Part shown: positions 22,321-35,320 of the stretch, piece by piece
How the letters are laid out: the number at the start of each line of letters is the position of its first letter
Position numbering within the stretch: the first letter of the stretch is position 1
Source of the DNA: Calliopsis andreniformis
Taxonomy: Eukaryota > Arthropoda > Insecta > Hymenoptera > Andrenidae
Assembly (NCBI RefSeq): GCF_051401765.1
Contig: NW_027480422.1
Coordinates: 24,198,001 to 24,262,000 of the forward strand
Length of the DNA stretch: 64,000 nucleotides
Reading direction: 5' to 3'
The notes under the pieces: generated by a model
What the model was told of the DNA's origin: nothing
Databases searched by the model: none
The model's input: only the letters and a program-made list of their open reading frames with translations
Made by a program: the position numbers and the translations under genes

Positions 22321-25300
22321 TTAGAAGTCAACGCCCGAAGCATAAAATACAATAAAGATACAACAGTTTTTCCATCGTTTAACAGGAATAATTGCAACCA
22401 GAGTGATGGTGATGGTCATTTCTACATTCCGGGCAACCTAGGCGTCACCCTAGGGCGTTGCTCCAACAGATCGAATAGCAAGGGCCTTAGAAGTCAACGC
22501 CAGAAGCATAAAGTACAATCAAAATCCAACAGTTTGTCCATCGTATAAATCGAATAATTGCAACCAGTGTGAATGTAATGTTCATTTCTACGGTCCGGGC
22601 AACCTAGGCTTCACTCTAGGGCTTTGTTCCACCAGATCCAATACGTAGTGCCTTAGAAGTCAACGGCAGAAGCACAAAGTACAATCAAAATCCAACCGTT
22701 TGTCCGTCGTATAGCATAAGTAATTGCAACAAGACTGAAGGTAACGGTCATTTCTACGTTTCGGGCAACCTAGGCTTCACTCTGGTGCGTTGCTCCACAA
22801 GATCGAATAGCTAGGGCCTTAGAAGCCAACGCCCGAAACATAAAATACAATAAAAATACAACAGTTTTTCCTTCGTATAACAGGAATAATTGCATCATAT
22901 GTGAAAGTGATAGTCATTTCTACGTTCCGGGCAACCCAGGCTTCACTCTAGGGCGTTGCTCCACCAGATCGAATAGCTAGGGCCTTAGAAGTCTACGCCC
23001 GGAGCATAAAATACAATAAAAATACAACTGTTTTTCCATCGCATAAAATGAATAATTGCATTCAGTGTGAGGGTAATGGTCATTTCTACGTTCCGGGCAA
23101 CCTAGGCTTCGCTCTAGGGCGTTGCTTCACCAGATCGAATAGTTAGGGCCTAGGAAGTCAACGCCAGAAGCATAAAACAGTATATAAATACGACAGCCGT
23201 TCCATCGTTTAAAACGAACAATTGCAGCCAATGTGAAAGTGATAGTCATTTCTACGCTCCGGGCAGCCTAGGCTTCACGCTAGGGCGTTGTTCCACAACA
23301 TCGAATTGTTACGGCCTTGGAAGTCAACGCCAGAATCATAAAATACAAAACAGATACAACAGTTTTTCCATCGTATGAAACGAATAATTGCAATCGGTGT
23401 GAAGGTAATGGTCATTTCGACGTTCCGGGCAACCTAGGCTTCACTCTAGGGCGTTCCTCCACCAGATCGAATTGTTAGGGCCTTGGAAGTCAACGCCAGA
23501 ATCATAAAATACAAAACAAATGCAACAGTTCTTCCATCGTATAAAACGAATAATTGCAACCCCTGTGAAAGTATGGTCATTTCTACGATCCGGGCATCCT
23601 AGGCTCCAGTCTCGGGCGTTGCTCCACCATATAGAATAGTTAGGGCCTTAGAAGTCAACGCCCGAAGCATAAAACACAATGAAAATGCAACGGTTTTTCC
23701 ATCGTATAACACGAATAGTTGCAACCCGTGTGAAAGTGATAGTCATTTCTACGTTCCGGGCAACCCAGGCTTCACTCTAGGGTGTTGCTCGACCAGATCG
23801 AATAGCTAGGGCTTTAGAAGTCTACGCCCGGAGCATAAAATACAATAAAAATACAACTGTTTTTCCATCGCATAAAATGAATAATTGCAATCAGTGTGAA
23901 GGTAATGGTCATTTCCACGTTCCGGGAAACCTAGGCTTCACTCTAGGGCGTTGCACCACCAGTACGAATAGCTAGGGATTTAGAATTCAACGCCAGAAGA
24001 AAAAAATACAATAAAAACACAACAGTCTTTCCATCGTATAACAGGAATAACTGGAACCAGTGTGAAAGTACTGATCATTTCTACGTTCCGCGCAACCTAG
24101 GCTTCACTCTAGGGAGTTGCTCCACCACATCGAAGGGCTACGGCCTTAGAAGTCAACGCCAGAAGCATAAAATACAATATAAATACAACAGTTTTTCCAT
24201 CGTATAAAACGAATAATTGCAACAAGTGTGAAAGCTATGGTCATTTCTACGTTCCGGGCAACTTAGGCTTGACTCTAGGGCGTTGCTCCACCAGATCGAA
24301 TAGTTAGGGCCTTAGAAGTCACCGCCCGAAGCATAAAATAGAGAATAAATACAACAGTTTTTCCAACGTATAAAACGAATAATTGCATCCAGTGTGAAAG
24401 TAATGGCCATATCTACGTTCGGGGCAACCTAGGCTTCGCTCTAGGGCGTTGCTCCACCAGATCGAAGAGTTAGGGCCTTAGAAGTCAACGCCCGAAGCAT
24501 AAAATACAATAAAGGTACAACAGTTTTTCCATCGCATAACAGGAGTAATTGCAACCAGTGTGAAAGTGATGGTCATTTCTACGTTCCGGGCAACCTAGGC
24601 TTCACTCTAGGGCGTAGCTCCACCAGATGGAATAGTTAGGTCCTTAGAAGACAGCGCCCGAAGCATAAAATACAATGAAAATGCACCAGTTTTTGCATCG
24701 TATAATATGAATAATTGCAAACAGTGTGAAAGTAATGGTCATTTCTACGTTCCGTGCAACCTAGGCTTCACTCTAGGGCGTTTGTCCACCAGATCGAATA
24801 GTTAGGGCCTAAGAAGTCAACGCGACAAGCATAAAATACAATAAAAATACAACAGTTCTTCCATCGTATAACAGGAATAATTGCAACCAGTGTGAGGGTA
24901 ACGGTCATTTCTTCGTTCAGGGCAACCTAGGCTTCACTGTAGGGCGTTGCTCCAACAGATGGAATAGTTAGGTCCTTAGAAGTCAACGCCCGAAGCATAT
25001 AATACAATAAAAATACAACAGTTTTTCCATCGTATAACAGGAATAACTGCAACCAGTGTGAAGGTAATGGTCATTTCTACGTACCGGGCAACCTAGGCTC
25101 CACTCTAGGGCGTTGTTCCACCAGATCCAATAGTAAGGGCCTTAGAAGTCAACGCCCGAAGCATAAAATACAAAATAAGTACAACAGTTTTTCCATCGTA
25201 TGAAACGAATAATTGCAACCAGTGTGAAAGTTATGGTCATTTCTACGTTCCTGTCAACCTAGGCTTGGCTCTAGGGCGTAGCTCCACCAGATCGAATAGC

Positions 25301-26798
25301 TAGGGCCTTAGAAGTCAACGCCCGAAGCATAAAATACAATAAAGATACAACAGTTTTTCCATCGTATAACAGGAATAATTGCAACCAGAGTGAAGGTGAC
25401 GGTCATTTCTACGTTCCGGGCAACCTAGGCTTCACTCTAGGGCGTTGTTCCACCAGATCGTTTAGTTAGGGCCTAAGAAGTCAACGCCTGATGCATAAAA
25501 TACAATATAAATACAACAGTTTTTCCGTCGTATAAAACGAATTATTGAAACCAGTGTGAAAGTAATGATCATTTCTACGTTCCGGGCATCCTAGACTTAA
25601 CTCTGAGGCATTCCTCCACCAGATCGAATACGTAGGGCCTTAGAAGTCAACGCCAGAAGCATAAAGTACAATCAAAATCCAACAGTTTGTCCATCGTATA
25701 ACAGGAATAATTGCAACAAGAGTGAAGGTAACGGTCATTTCTACGTTCCTGGCATCCTAGACTTAACTCTGAGGCATTGCTCCACCAGATCGAATACATA
25801 GGGCCTTAGAAGTCAACGCCAGAAGTATAAAGTACAATCAAAATCCAACAGTTTGTCCATCGTATAGCATAAGTAATTGCAACCAGAGTGAAAGTAATGG
25901 TCATTTCTACGTTTCGGGTAACCTAGGTTTCACTCTAGTGCGTTGCTCCACAAGATCGAATAGCTAGGGCCTTAGAAGCCAACACCCGAAACATAAAATA
26001 CAATAAAATACAACAGTTTTTCCTTCGTATAACAGGAATAATTGCATCAAATGTGAAAGTGATGTTCAGTTCCACGTTCCGGCAACCTGGGCTTCACTCT
26101 AGGGCGTTGGTCCACCAGATCCAATAGTTAGGGCCTAAGAAGTCAACGCCAGAAGCACCAAATACAAAATAAATACATCAGTTTTACCATCGTATAAAAC
26201 GAATAAGTGCAACCAGTGTGAATGTGATGTTCATTTCTACGTTCCGGGCAACCTAGGCTTCACTCTAGTGCGTTGCTCCACCAGATCAAATAGTTAGGGC
26301 CTAAGAAGTCAACGCCAGAAACATAAAACACAATATAAATGCAACAGCCTTTCCATCGTATATAATGTATATTTGCAAACAGTGCGAAAGCAATGGTCAT
26401 TTCTACGTTCCGGGCAACCTAGCCTTCACTCTGGGGCGTTGTTCCACCAGATCGAATAGTTAGGACCTATGAAGTCTGCGCCAGAAGCATAAAATGCAAT
26501 ATAAATACAACAGTTTTTCCATCGTATAACAGGAATAAAGCAAACAGTGTGAAAGGTATGGTCATTTCTGCGTTCCGGGCAACCTAGGCTTCACTCTAGG
26601 GTGTTGCTCCACAACATCGAATAGATACGGTCTTAGAACTCACTGCCAGAAGCATAAGATACAATATAAATACAACAGTTTTTCCATCGTATAAAACGAA
26701 TAATTGTTACCAGTATGAAAATTATGGTAATTTCTACATTCCGGGCAACCGAGGCTTCACCCTAGGGCATTGCTCCACCAGATCCAATAGTTAGGGCC
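22321..26798 (-). repeat. HOR-1 unit 1 (27 monomers)
   Basis: Begins at TTAGAAGTCAACGCCCGAAG followed by AATAAAGATACAACAG, a start repeated at 26,799, 31,941 and 32,604. Length 4,478 bp, 27 monomers. Compared with unit 2 it lacks 4 monomers after about 22,910. It also has an extra monomer near 23,570-23,740 and lacks one near 23,920. From about 24,000 to 26,640 I saw essentially no differences from 29,141-31,782. Confidence 0.93.
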
Positions 26799-29700
26799 TT
26801 AGAAGTCAACGCCCGAAGCATAAAATACAATAAAGATACAACAGTTTTTCCATCGTTTAACAGGAATAATTGCAACCAGAGTGATGGTGATGGTCATTTC
26901 TACATTCCGGGCAACCTAGGCGTCACCCTAGGGCGTTGCTCCAACAGATCGAATAGCAAGGGCCTTAGAAGTCAACGCCAGAAGCATAAAGTACAATCAA
27001 AATCCAACAGTTTGTCCATCGTATAAATCGAATAATTGCAACCAGTGTGAATGTAATGTTCATTTCTACGTTCCGGGCAACCTAGGCTTCACTGTAGGGC
27101 GTTGTTCCACCAGATCCAATACGTAGGGCCTTAGAAGTCAACGCCAGAAGCACAAAGTACAATCAAAATCCAACCGTTTGTCCACCGTATAGCATAAGTA
27201 ATTGCAACAAGACTGAAGGTAACGGTCATTTCGACGTTTCGGGCAACCTAGGCTTCACTCTAGTGCGTTGCTCCACAAGATCGAATAGCTAGGGCCTTAG
27301 AAGCCAACGACCGAAACATAAAATACAATAAAAATACAACAGTTTTTCCTTCGTATAACAGGAATAATTGCATCATATGTGAAAGTAATGGTCAGTTCCA
27401 CGTTCCGGCAACCTGGACTTCACTCTAGGGCGTTGGTCCACCAGATCCAATAGTTAGGGCCTAAGAAGTCAACACCAGACGCATAAAACACAATAAAAAC
27501 GCAACAGTTTTTTCATCGTATAACACGGACAATTCCAACCAGTGTGAAAGATATGGTCATTTCAACGTTCCGGGCAACCTAGGCTTCACACTTGGGCGTT
27601 TGTTCACCGCATCCAATAGTTAGTGCCTAAGAAGTCAACGCCAGAAGCACCAAATACAAAATAGATACAACAGTTTTTCCATCGTATAAAACGAATAATT
27701 GCAACCAGTTTGAAAGTTATGGCCATTTCTACGTTCCGGGCAACCTAGGCTTTGCTCTAGGGCGTTGCTCCACCACATCGAATAGTTAGGGCCTTGGAAG
27801 TCAACTCCAGAATCATAAAATACAAAACAAATGCAACAGTTCTTCCATCGTATAAAACGAATAATTGCAACCCGTGTGAAAGTTATGGACATTTCTACGT
27901 TCCGGGCAACCTAGGCACCAGTCTCGGGCGTTGCTCCACCATATACAATAGTTAGGGCCTTAGAAGTCAACGCCCGAAGCATAAAATACAATGAAAATGC
28001 AACGGCTTTTCCATCGTATAACACGAATAGTTGCAACCCGTGTGAAAGTGATAGTCATTTCTACGTTCCGGGCAACCCAGGCTTCACTCTAGGGCGTTGC
28101 TCCACCAGATCGAGTAGCTAGGGCCTTAGAAGTCTACGCCCGGAGCATAAAATACAATAAAAATACAACTGTTTTTCCATCGCATAAAATGAATAATTGC
28201 ATTCAGTGTGAGGGTAATGGTCATTTCTACGTTCCGGGCAACCTAGGCTTCGCTCTAGGGCGTTGCTTCACCAGATCGAATAGTTAGGGCCTAGGAAGTC
28301 AACGCCAGAAGCATAAAACAGTATATAAATACGACAGCCGTTCCATCGTATAAAACGAACAATTGCAGCCAATGTGAAAGTGATAGTCATTTCTACGCTC
28401 CGGGCAGCCTAGGCTTCACGCTAGGGCGTTGTTCCACAACATCGAATTGTTACGGCCTTGGAAGTCAACGCCAGAATCATAAAATACAAAACAGATACAA
28501 CAGTTTTTCCATCGTATGAAACGAATAATTGCAATCGGTGTGAAGGTAATGGTCATTTCGACGTTCCGGGCAACCTAGGCTTCACTCTAGGGCGTTCCTC
28601 CACCAGATCGAATTGTTAGGGCCTTGGAAGTCAACGCCAGAATCATAAAATACAAAACAAATGCAACAGTTCTTCCATCGTATAAAACGAATAATTGCAA
28701 CCCCTGTGAAAGTTATGGTCATTTCTACGTTCCGGGCAACCCAGGCTTCACTCTAGGGTGTTGCTCGACCAGATCGAATAGCTAGGGCTTTAGAAGTCTA
28801 CGCCCGGGGCATAAAATACAATAAAAATACAACTGTTTTTCCATCGCATAAAATGAATAATTGCAATCAGTGTGAAGGTAATGGTCATTTCTACGTTCCG
28901 GGCAACCTAGGCTTCGTTCTAGGGCGTTGCTCGACCAGATCGAATGGCTAGGGCCTTAGAGGTCAACGCCAGAAGCGTAAAATACAAAATAAATGCAACA
29001 GTTCTTCCATCGTATAACTGGAGAAATTGCAACCAGTGTGAAAGTGATGGTCATTCCCACGTTCCGGGAAACCTAGGCTTCACTCTAGGGCGTTGCACCA
29101 CCAGATCGAATAGCTAGGGATTTAGAATTCAACGCCAGAAGAAAAAAATACAATAAAAACACAACAGTCTTTCCATCGTATAACAGGAATAACTGGAACC
29201 AGTGTGAAAGTACTGATCATTTCTACGTTCCGCGCAACCTAGGCTTCACTCTAGGGAGTTGCTCCACCACATCGAAGGGCTACGGCCTTAGAAGTCAACG
29301 CCAGAAGCATAAAATACAATATAAATACAACAGTTTTTCCATCGTATAAAACGAATAATTGCAACAAGTGTGAAAGCTATGGTCATTTCTACGTTCCGGG
29401 CAACTTAGGCTTGACTCTAGGGCGTTGCTCCACCAGATCGAATAGTTAGGGCCTTAGAAGTCACCGCCCGAAGCATAAAATAGAGAATAAATACAACAGT
29501 TTTTCCAACGTATAAAACGAATAATTGCATCCAGTGTGAAAGTAATGGCCATATCTACGTTCGGGGCAACCTAGGCTTCGCTCTAGGGCGTTGCTCCACC
29601 AGATCGAAGAGTTAGGGCCTTAGAAGTCAACGCCCGAAGCATAAAATACAATAAAGGTACAACAGTTTTTCCATCGCATAACAGGAGTAATTGCAACCAG

Positions 29701-31940
29701 TGTGAAAGTGATGGTCATTTCTACGTTCCGGGCAACCTAGGCTTCACTCTAGGGCGTAGCTCCACCAGATGGAATAGTTAGGTCCTTAGAAGACAGCGCC
29801 CGAAGCATAAAATACAATGAAAATGCACCAGTTTTTGCATCGTATAATATGAATAATTGCAAACAGTGTGAAAGTAATGGTCATTTCTACGTTCCGTGCA
29901 ACCTAGGCTTCACTCTAGGGCGTTTGTCCACCAGATCGAATAGTTAGGGCCTAAGAAGTCAACGCGACAAGCATAAAATACAATAAAAATACAACAGTTC
30001 TTCCATCGTATAACAGGAATAATTGCAACCAGTGTGAGGGTAACGGTCATTTCTTCGTTCAGGGCAACCTAGGCTTCACTGTAGGGCGTTGCTCCAACAG
30101 ATGGAATAGTTAGGTCCTTAGAAGTCAACGCCCGAAGCATATAATACAATAAAAATACAACAGTTTTTCCATCGTATAACAGGAATAACTGCAACCAGTG
30201 TGAAGGTAATGGTCATTTCTACGTACCGGGCAACCTAGGCTCCACTCTAGGGCGTTGTTCCACCAGATCCAATAGTAAGGGCCTTAGAAGTCAACGCCCG
30301 AAGCATAAAATACAAAATAAGTACAACAGTTTTTCCATCGTATGAAACGAATAATTGCAACCAGTGTGAAAGTTATGGTCATTTCTACGTTCCTGTCAAC
30401 CTAGGCTTGGCTCTAGGGCGTAGCTCCACCAGATCGAATAGCTAGGGCCTTAGAAGTCAACGCCCGAAGCATAAAATACAATAAAGATACAACAGTTTTT
30501 CCATCGTATAACAGGAATAATTGCAACCAGAGTGAAGGTGACGGTCATTTCTACGTTCCGGGCAACCTAGGCTTCACTCTAGGGCGTTGTTCCACCAGAT
30601 CGTTTAGTTAGGGCCTAAGAAGTCAACGCCTGATGCATAAAATACAATATAAATACAACAGTTTTTCCGTCGTATAAAACGAATTATTGAAACCAGTGTG
30701 AAAGTAATGATCATTTCTACGTTCCGGGCATCCTAGACTTAACTCTGAGGCATTCCTCCACCAGATCGAATACGTAGGGCCTTAGAAGTCAACGCCAGAA
30801 GCATAAAGTACAATCAAAATCCAACAGTTTGTCCATCGTATAACAGGAATAATTGCAACAAGAGTGAAGGTAACGGTCATTTCTACGTTCCTGGCATCCT
30901 AGACTTAACTCTGAGGCATTGCTCCACCAGATCGAATACATAGGGCCTTAGAAGTCAACGCCAGAAGTATAAAGTACAATCAAAATCCAACAGTTTGTCC
31001 ATCGTATAGCATAAGTAATTGCAACCAGAGTGAAAGTAATGGTCATTTCTACGTTTCGGGTAACCTAGGTTTCACTCTAGTGCGTTGCTCCACAAGATCG
31101 AATAGCTAGGGCCTTAGAAGCCAACACCCGAAACATAAAATACAATAAAATACAACAGTTTTTCCTTCGTATAACAGGAATAATTGCATCAAATGTGAAA
31201 GTGATGTTCAGTTCCACGTTCCGGCAACCTGGGCTTCACTCTAGGGCGTTGGTCCACCAGATCCAATAGTTAGGGCCTAAGAAGTCAACGCCAGAAGCAC
31301 CAAATACAAAATAAATACATCAGTTTTACCATCGTATAAAACGAATAAGTGCAACCAGTGTGAATGTGATGTTCATTTCTACGTTCCGGGCAACCTAGGC
31401 TTCACTCTAGTGCGTTGCTCCACCAGATCAAATAGTTAGGGCCTAAGAAGTCAACGCCAGAAACATAAAACACAATATAAATGCAACAGCCTTTCCATCG
31501 TATATAATGTATATTTGCAAACAGTGCGAAAGCAATGGTCATTTCTACGTTCCGGGCAACCTAGCCTTCACTCTGGGGCGTTGTTCCACCAGATCGAATA
31601 GTTAGGACCTATGAAGTCTGCGCCAGAAGCATAAAATGCAATATAAATACAACAGTTTTTCCATCGTATAACAGGAATAAAGCAAACAGTGTGAAAGGTA
31701 TGGTCATTTCTGCGTTCCGGGCAACCTAGGCTTCACTCTAGGGTGTTGCTCCACAACATCGAATAGATACGGTCTTAGAACTCACCGCCAGAAGCGTAAG
31801 ATACAATATAAATACAACAGTTTTTCCATCGTATAAAACGAATAATTGTTACCAGTATGAAAATTATGGTAATTTCTACATTCCGGGCAACCGAGGCTTC
31901 ACCCTAGGGCATTGCTCCACCAGATCCAATAGTTAGGGCC
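26799..31940 (-). repeat. HOR-1 unit 2 (31 monomers)
   Basis: Length 5,142 bp, 31 monomers. It contains the 4-monomer insert ~27,390-28,045 that unit 1 lacks and unit 3 keeps (~33,190-33,850). It lacks the monomer with TACGATCCGGGCATCC that units 1 and 3 have. It is otherwise nearly identical to both. Confidence 0.93.
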
Positions 31941-32603
31941 TTAGAAGTCAACGCCCGAAGCATAAAATACAATAAAGATACAACAGTTTTTCCATCGTTT
32001 AACAGGAATAATTGCAACCAGAGTGATGGTGATGGTCATTTCTACATTCCGGGCAACCTAGGCGTCACCCTAGGGCATTGCTCCAACAGATCGAATAGCA
32101 AGGGCCTTAGAGGTCAACGGCAGAAGCATAAAGTACAATCAAAATCCAACAGTTTGTCCATCGTATAAATCGAATAATTGCAACCAGTGTGAATGTAATG
32201 TTCATTTCTACGTTCCGGGCAACCTAGGCTTCACTCTAGGGCGTTGTTCCACCAGATCGAATAGTTAGGGCCTCATACGTCAACGCCAGAAGCATAAAAT
32301 GCAATATAAATACAACAGTTTTTCCATCGTATAACAGGAATAAAGCAAACAGTGTGAAAGGTATGGTCATTTCTGCGTTCCGGGCAACCTAGGCTTCACT
32401 CTAGGGTGTTGCTCCACAACATCGAATAGATACGGTCTTAGAACTCACTGCCAGAAGCATAAGATACAATATAAATACAACAGTTTTTCCATCGTATAAA
32501 ACGAATAATTGTTACCAGTATGAAAATTATGGTAATTTCTACATTCCGGGCAACCGAGGCTTCACCCTAGGGCATTGCTCCACCAGATCCAATAGTTAGG
32601 GCC
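31941..32603 (-). repeat. 4-monomer partial duplication between HOR-1 units
   Basis: After the start of another unit, the array runs about 340 bp and then jumps back. GCAATATAAATACAACAG at 32,301 repeats 31,638, an offset of 663 bp (4 monomers). The jump falls within CCTCATACGTCAACGCC (about 32,271-32,287). This explains why partners in units 2 and 3 lie 5,805 bp apart instead of 5,142. Confidence 0.87.
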
Positions 32604-35320
32604 TTAGAAGTCAACGCCCGAAGCATAAAATACAATAAAGATACAACAGTTTTTCCATCGTTTAACAGGAATAATTGCAACCAGAGTGATGGTGATGGTC
32701 ATTTCTACATTCCGGGCAACCTAGGCGTCACCCTAGGGCGTTGCTCCAACAGATCGAATAGCAAGGGCCTTAGAAGTCAACGCCAGAAGCATAAAGTACA
32801 ATCAAAATCCAACAGTTTGTCCATCGTATAAATCGAATAATTGCAACCAGTGTGAATGTAATGTTCATTTCTACGTTCCGGGCAACCTAGGCTTCACTCT
32901 AGGGCGTTGTTCCACCAGATCCAATACGTAGGGCCTTAGAAGTCAACGCCAGAAGCACAAAGTACAATCAAAATCCAACCGTTTGTCCACCGTATAGCAT
33001 AAGTAATTGCAACAAGACTGAAGGTAACGGTCATTTCGACGTTTCGGGCAACCTAGGCTTCACTCTAGTGCGTTGCTCCACAAGATCGAATAGCTAGGGC
33101 CTTAGAAGCCAACGACCGAAACATAAAATACAATAAAAATACAACAGTTTTTCCTTCGTATAACAGGAATAATTGCATCATATGTGAAAGTAATGGTCAG
33201 TTCCACGTTCCGGCAACCTGGACTTCACTCTAGGGCGTTGGTCCACCAGATCCAATAGTTAGGGCCTAAGAAGTCAACACCAGACGCATAAAACACAATA
33301 AAAACGCAACAGTTTTTTCATCGTATAACACGGACAATTCCAACCAGTGTGAAAGATATGGTCATTTCAACGTTCCGGGCAACCTAGGCTTCACACTTGG
33401 GCGTTTGTTCACCGCATCCAATAGTTAGTGCCTAAGAAGTCAACGCCAGAAGCACCAAATACAAAATAGATACAACAGTTTTTCCATCGTATAAAACGAA
33501 TAATTGCAACCAGTTTGAAAGTTATGGCCATTTCTACGTTCCGGGCAACCTAGGCTTTGCTCTAGGGCGTTGCTCCACCACATCGAATAGTTAGGGCCTT
33601 GGAAGTCAACTCCAGAATCATAAAATACAAAACAAATGCAACAGTTCTTCCATCGTATAAAACGAATAATTGCAACCCGTGTGAAAGTTATGGACATTTC
33701 TACGTTCCGGGCAACCTAGGCACCAGTCTCGGGCGTTGCTCCACCATATACAATAGTTAGGGCCTTAGAAGTCAACGCCCGAAGCATAAAATACAATGAA
33801 AATGCAACGGCTTTTCCATCGTATAACACGAATAGTTGCAACCCGTGTGAAAGTGATAGTCATTTCTACGTTCCGGGCAACCCAGGCTTCACTCTAGGGC
33901 GTTGCTCCACCAGATCGAGTAGCTAGGGCCTTAGAAGTCTACGCCCGGAGCATAAAATACAATAAAAATACAACTGTTTTTCCATCGCATAAAATGAATA
34001 ATTGCATTCAGTGTGAGGGTAATGGTCATTTCTACGTTCCGGGCAACCTAGGCTTCGCTCTAGGGCGTTGCTTCACCAGATCGAATAGTTAGGGCCTAGG
34101 AAGTCAACGCCAGAAGCATAAAACAGTATATAAATACGACAGCCGTTCCATCGTATAAAACGAACAATTGCAGCCAATGTGAAAGTGATAGTCATTTCTA
34201 CGCTCCGGGCAGCCTAGGCTTCACGCTAGGGCGTTGTTCCACAACATTGAATTGTTACGGCCTTGGAAGTCAACGCCAGAATCATAAAATACAAAACAGA
34301 TACAACAGTTTTTCCATCGTATGAAACGAATAATTGCAATCGGTGTGAAGGTAATGGTCATTTCGACGTTCCAGGCAACCTAGGCTTCACTCTAGGGCGT
34401 TCCTCCACCAGATCGAATTGTTAGGGCCTTGGAAGTCAACGCCAGAATCATAAAATACAAAACAAATGCAACAGTTCTTCCATCGTATAAAACGAATAAT
34501 TGCAACCCCTGTGAAAGTTATGGTCATTTCTACGATCCGGGCATCCTAGGCTCCAGTCTCGGGCGTTGCTCCACCATATAGAATAGTTAGGGCCTTAGAA
34601 GTCAACGCCCGAAGCATAAAACACAATGAAAATGCAACGGTTTTTCCATCGTATAACACGAATAGTTGCAACCCGTGTGAAAGTGATAGTCATTTCTACG
34701 TTCCGGGCAACCCAGGCTTCACTCTAGGGTGTTGCTCGACCAGATCGAATAGCTAGGGCTTTAGAAGTCTACGCCCGGAGCATAAAATACAATAAAAATA
34801 CAACTGTTTTTCCATCGCATAAAATGAATAATTGCAATCAGTGTGAAGGTAATGGTCATTTCTACGTTCCGGGCAACCTAGGCTTCGTTCTAGGGCGTTG
34901 CTCGACCAGATCGAATGGCTAGGGCCTTAGAGGTCAACGCCAGAAGCGTAAAATACAAAATAAATGCAACAGTTCTTCCATCGTATAACTGGAGAAATTG
35001 CAACCAGTGTGAAAGTGATGGTCATTCCCACGTTCCGGGAAACCTAGGCTTCACTCTAGGGCGTTGCACCACCAGATCGAATAGCTAGGGATTTAGAATT
35101 CAACGCCAGAAGAAAAAAATACAATAAAAACACAACAGTCTTTCCATCGTATAACAGGAATAACTGGAACCAGTGTGAAAGTACTGATCATTTCTACGTT
35201 CCGCGCAACCTAGGCTTCACTCTAGGGAGTTGCTCCACCACATCGAAGAGCTACGGCCTTAGAAGTCAACGCCAGAAGCATAAAATACAATATAAATACA
35301 ACAGTTTTTCCATCGTATAA
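32604..35320 (-). repeat. HOR-1 unit 3 (truncated)
   Basis: Follows unit 2 from its start through the segment with GAAGAAAAAAATACAATAAA and CCACATCGAAGAGCTACGG. It departs at about 35,320, where unit 2 continues with ACGAATAATTGCAACAAG. It has both monomers that units 1 and 2 each lost singly, so it may be closest to the ancestral form of this part. Confidence 0.9.

Noticed and set aside
22966..22985. TTAGGG / GTTAGGGCC motifs suggestive of telomere repeat
   Set aside because: It occurs once per monomer as part of the satellite (AATAGTTAGGGCCTTAG) and is never tandem.
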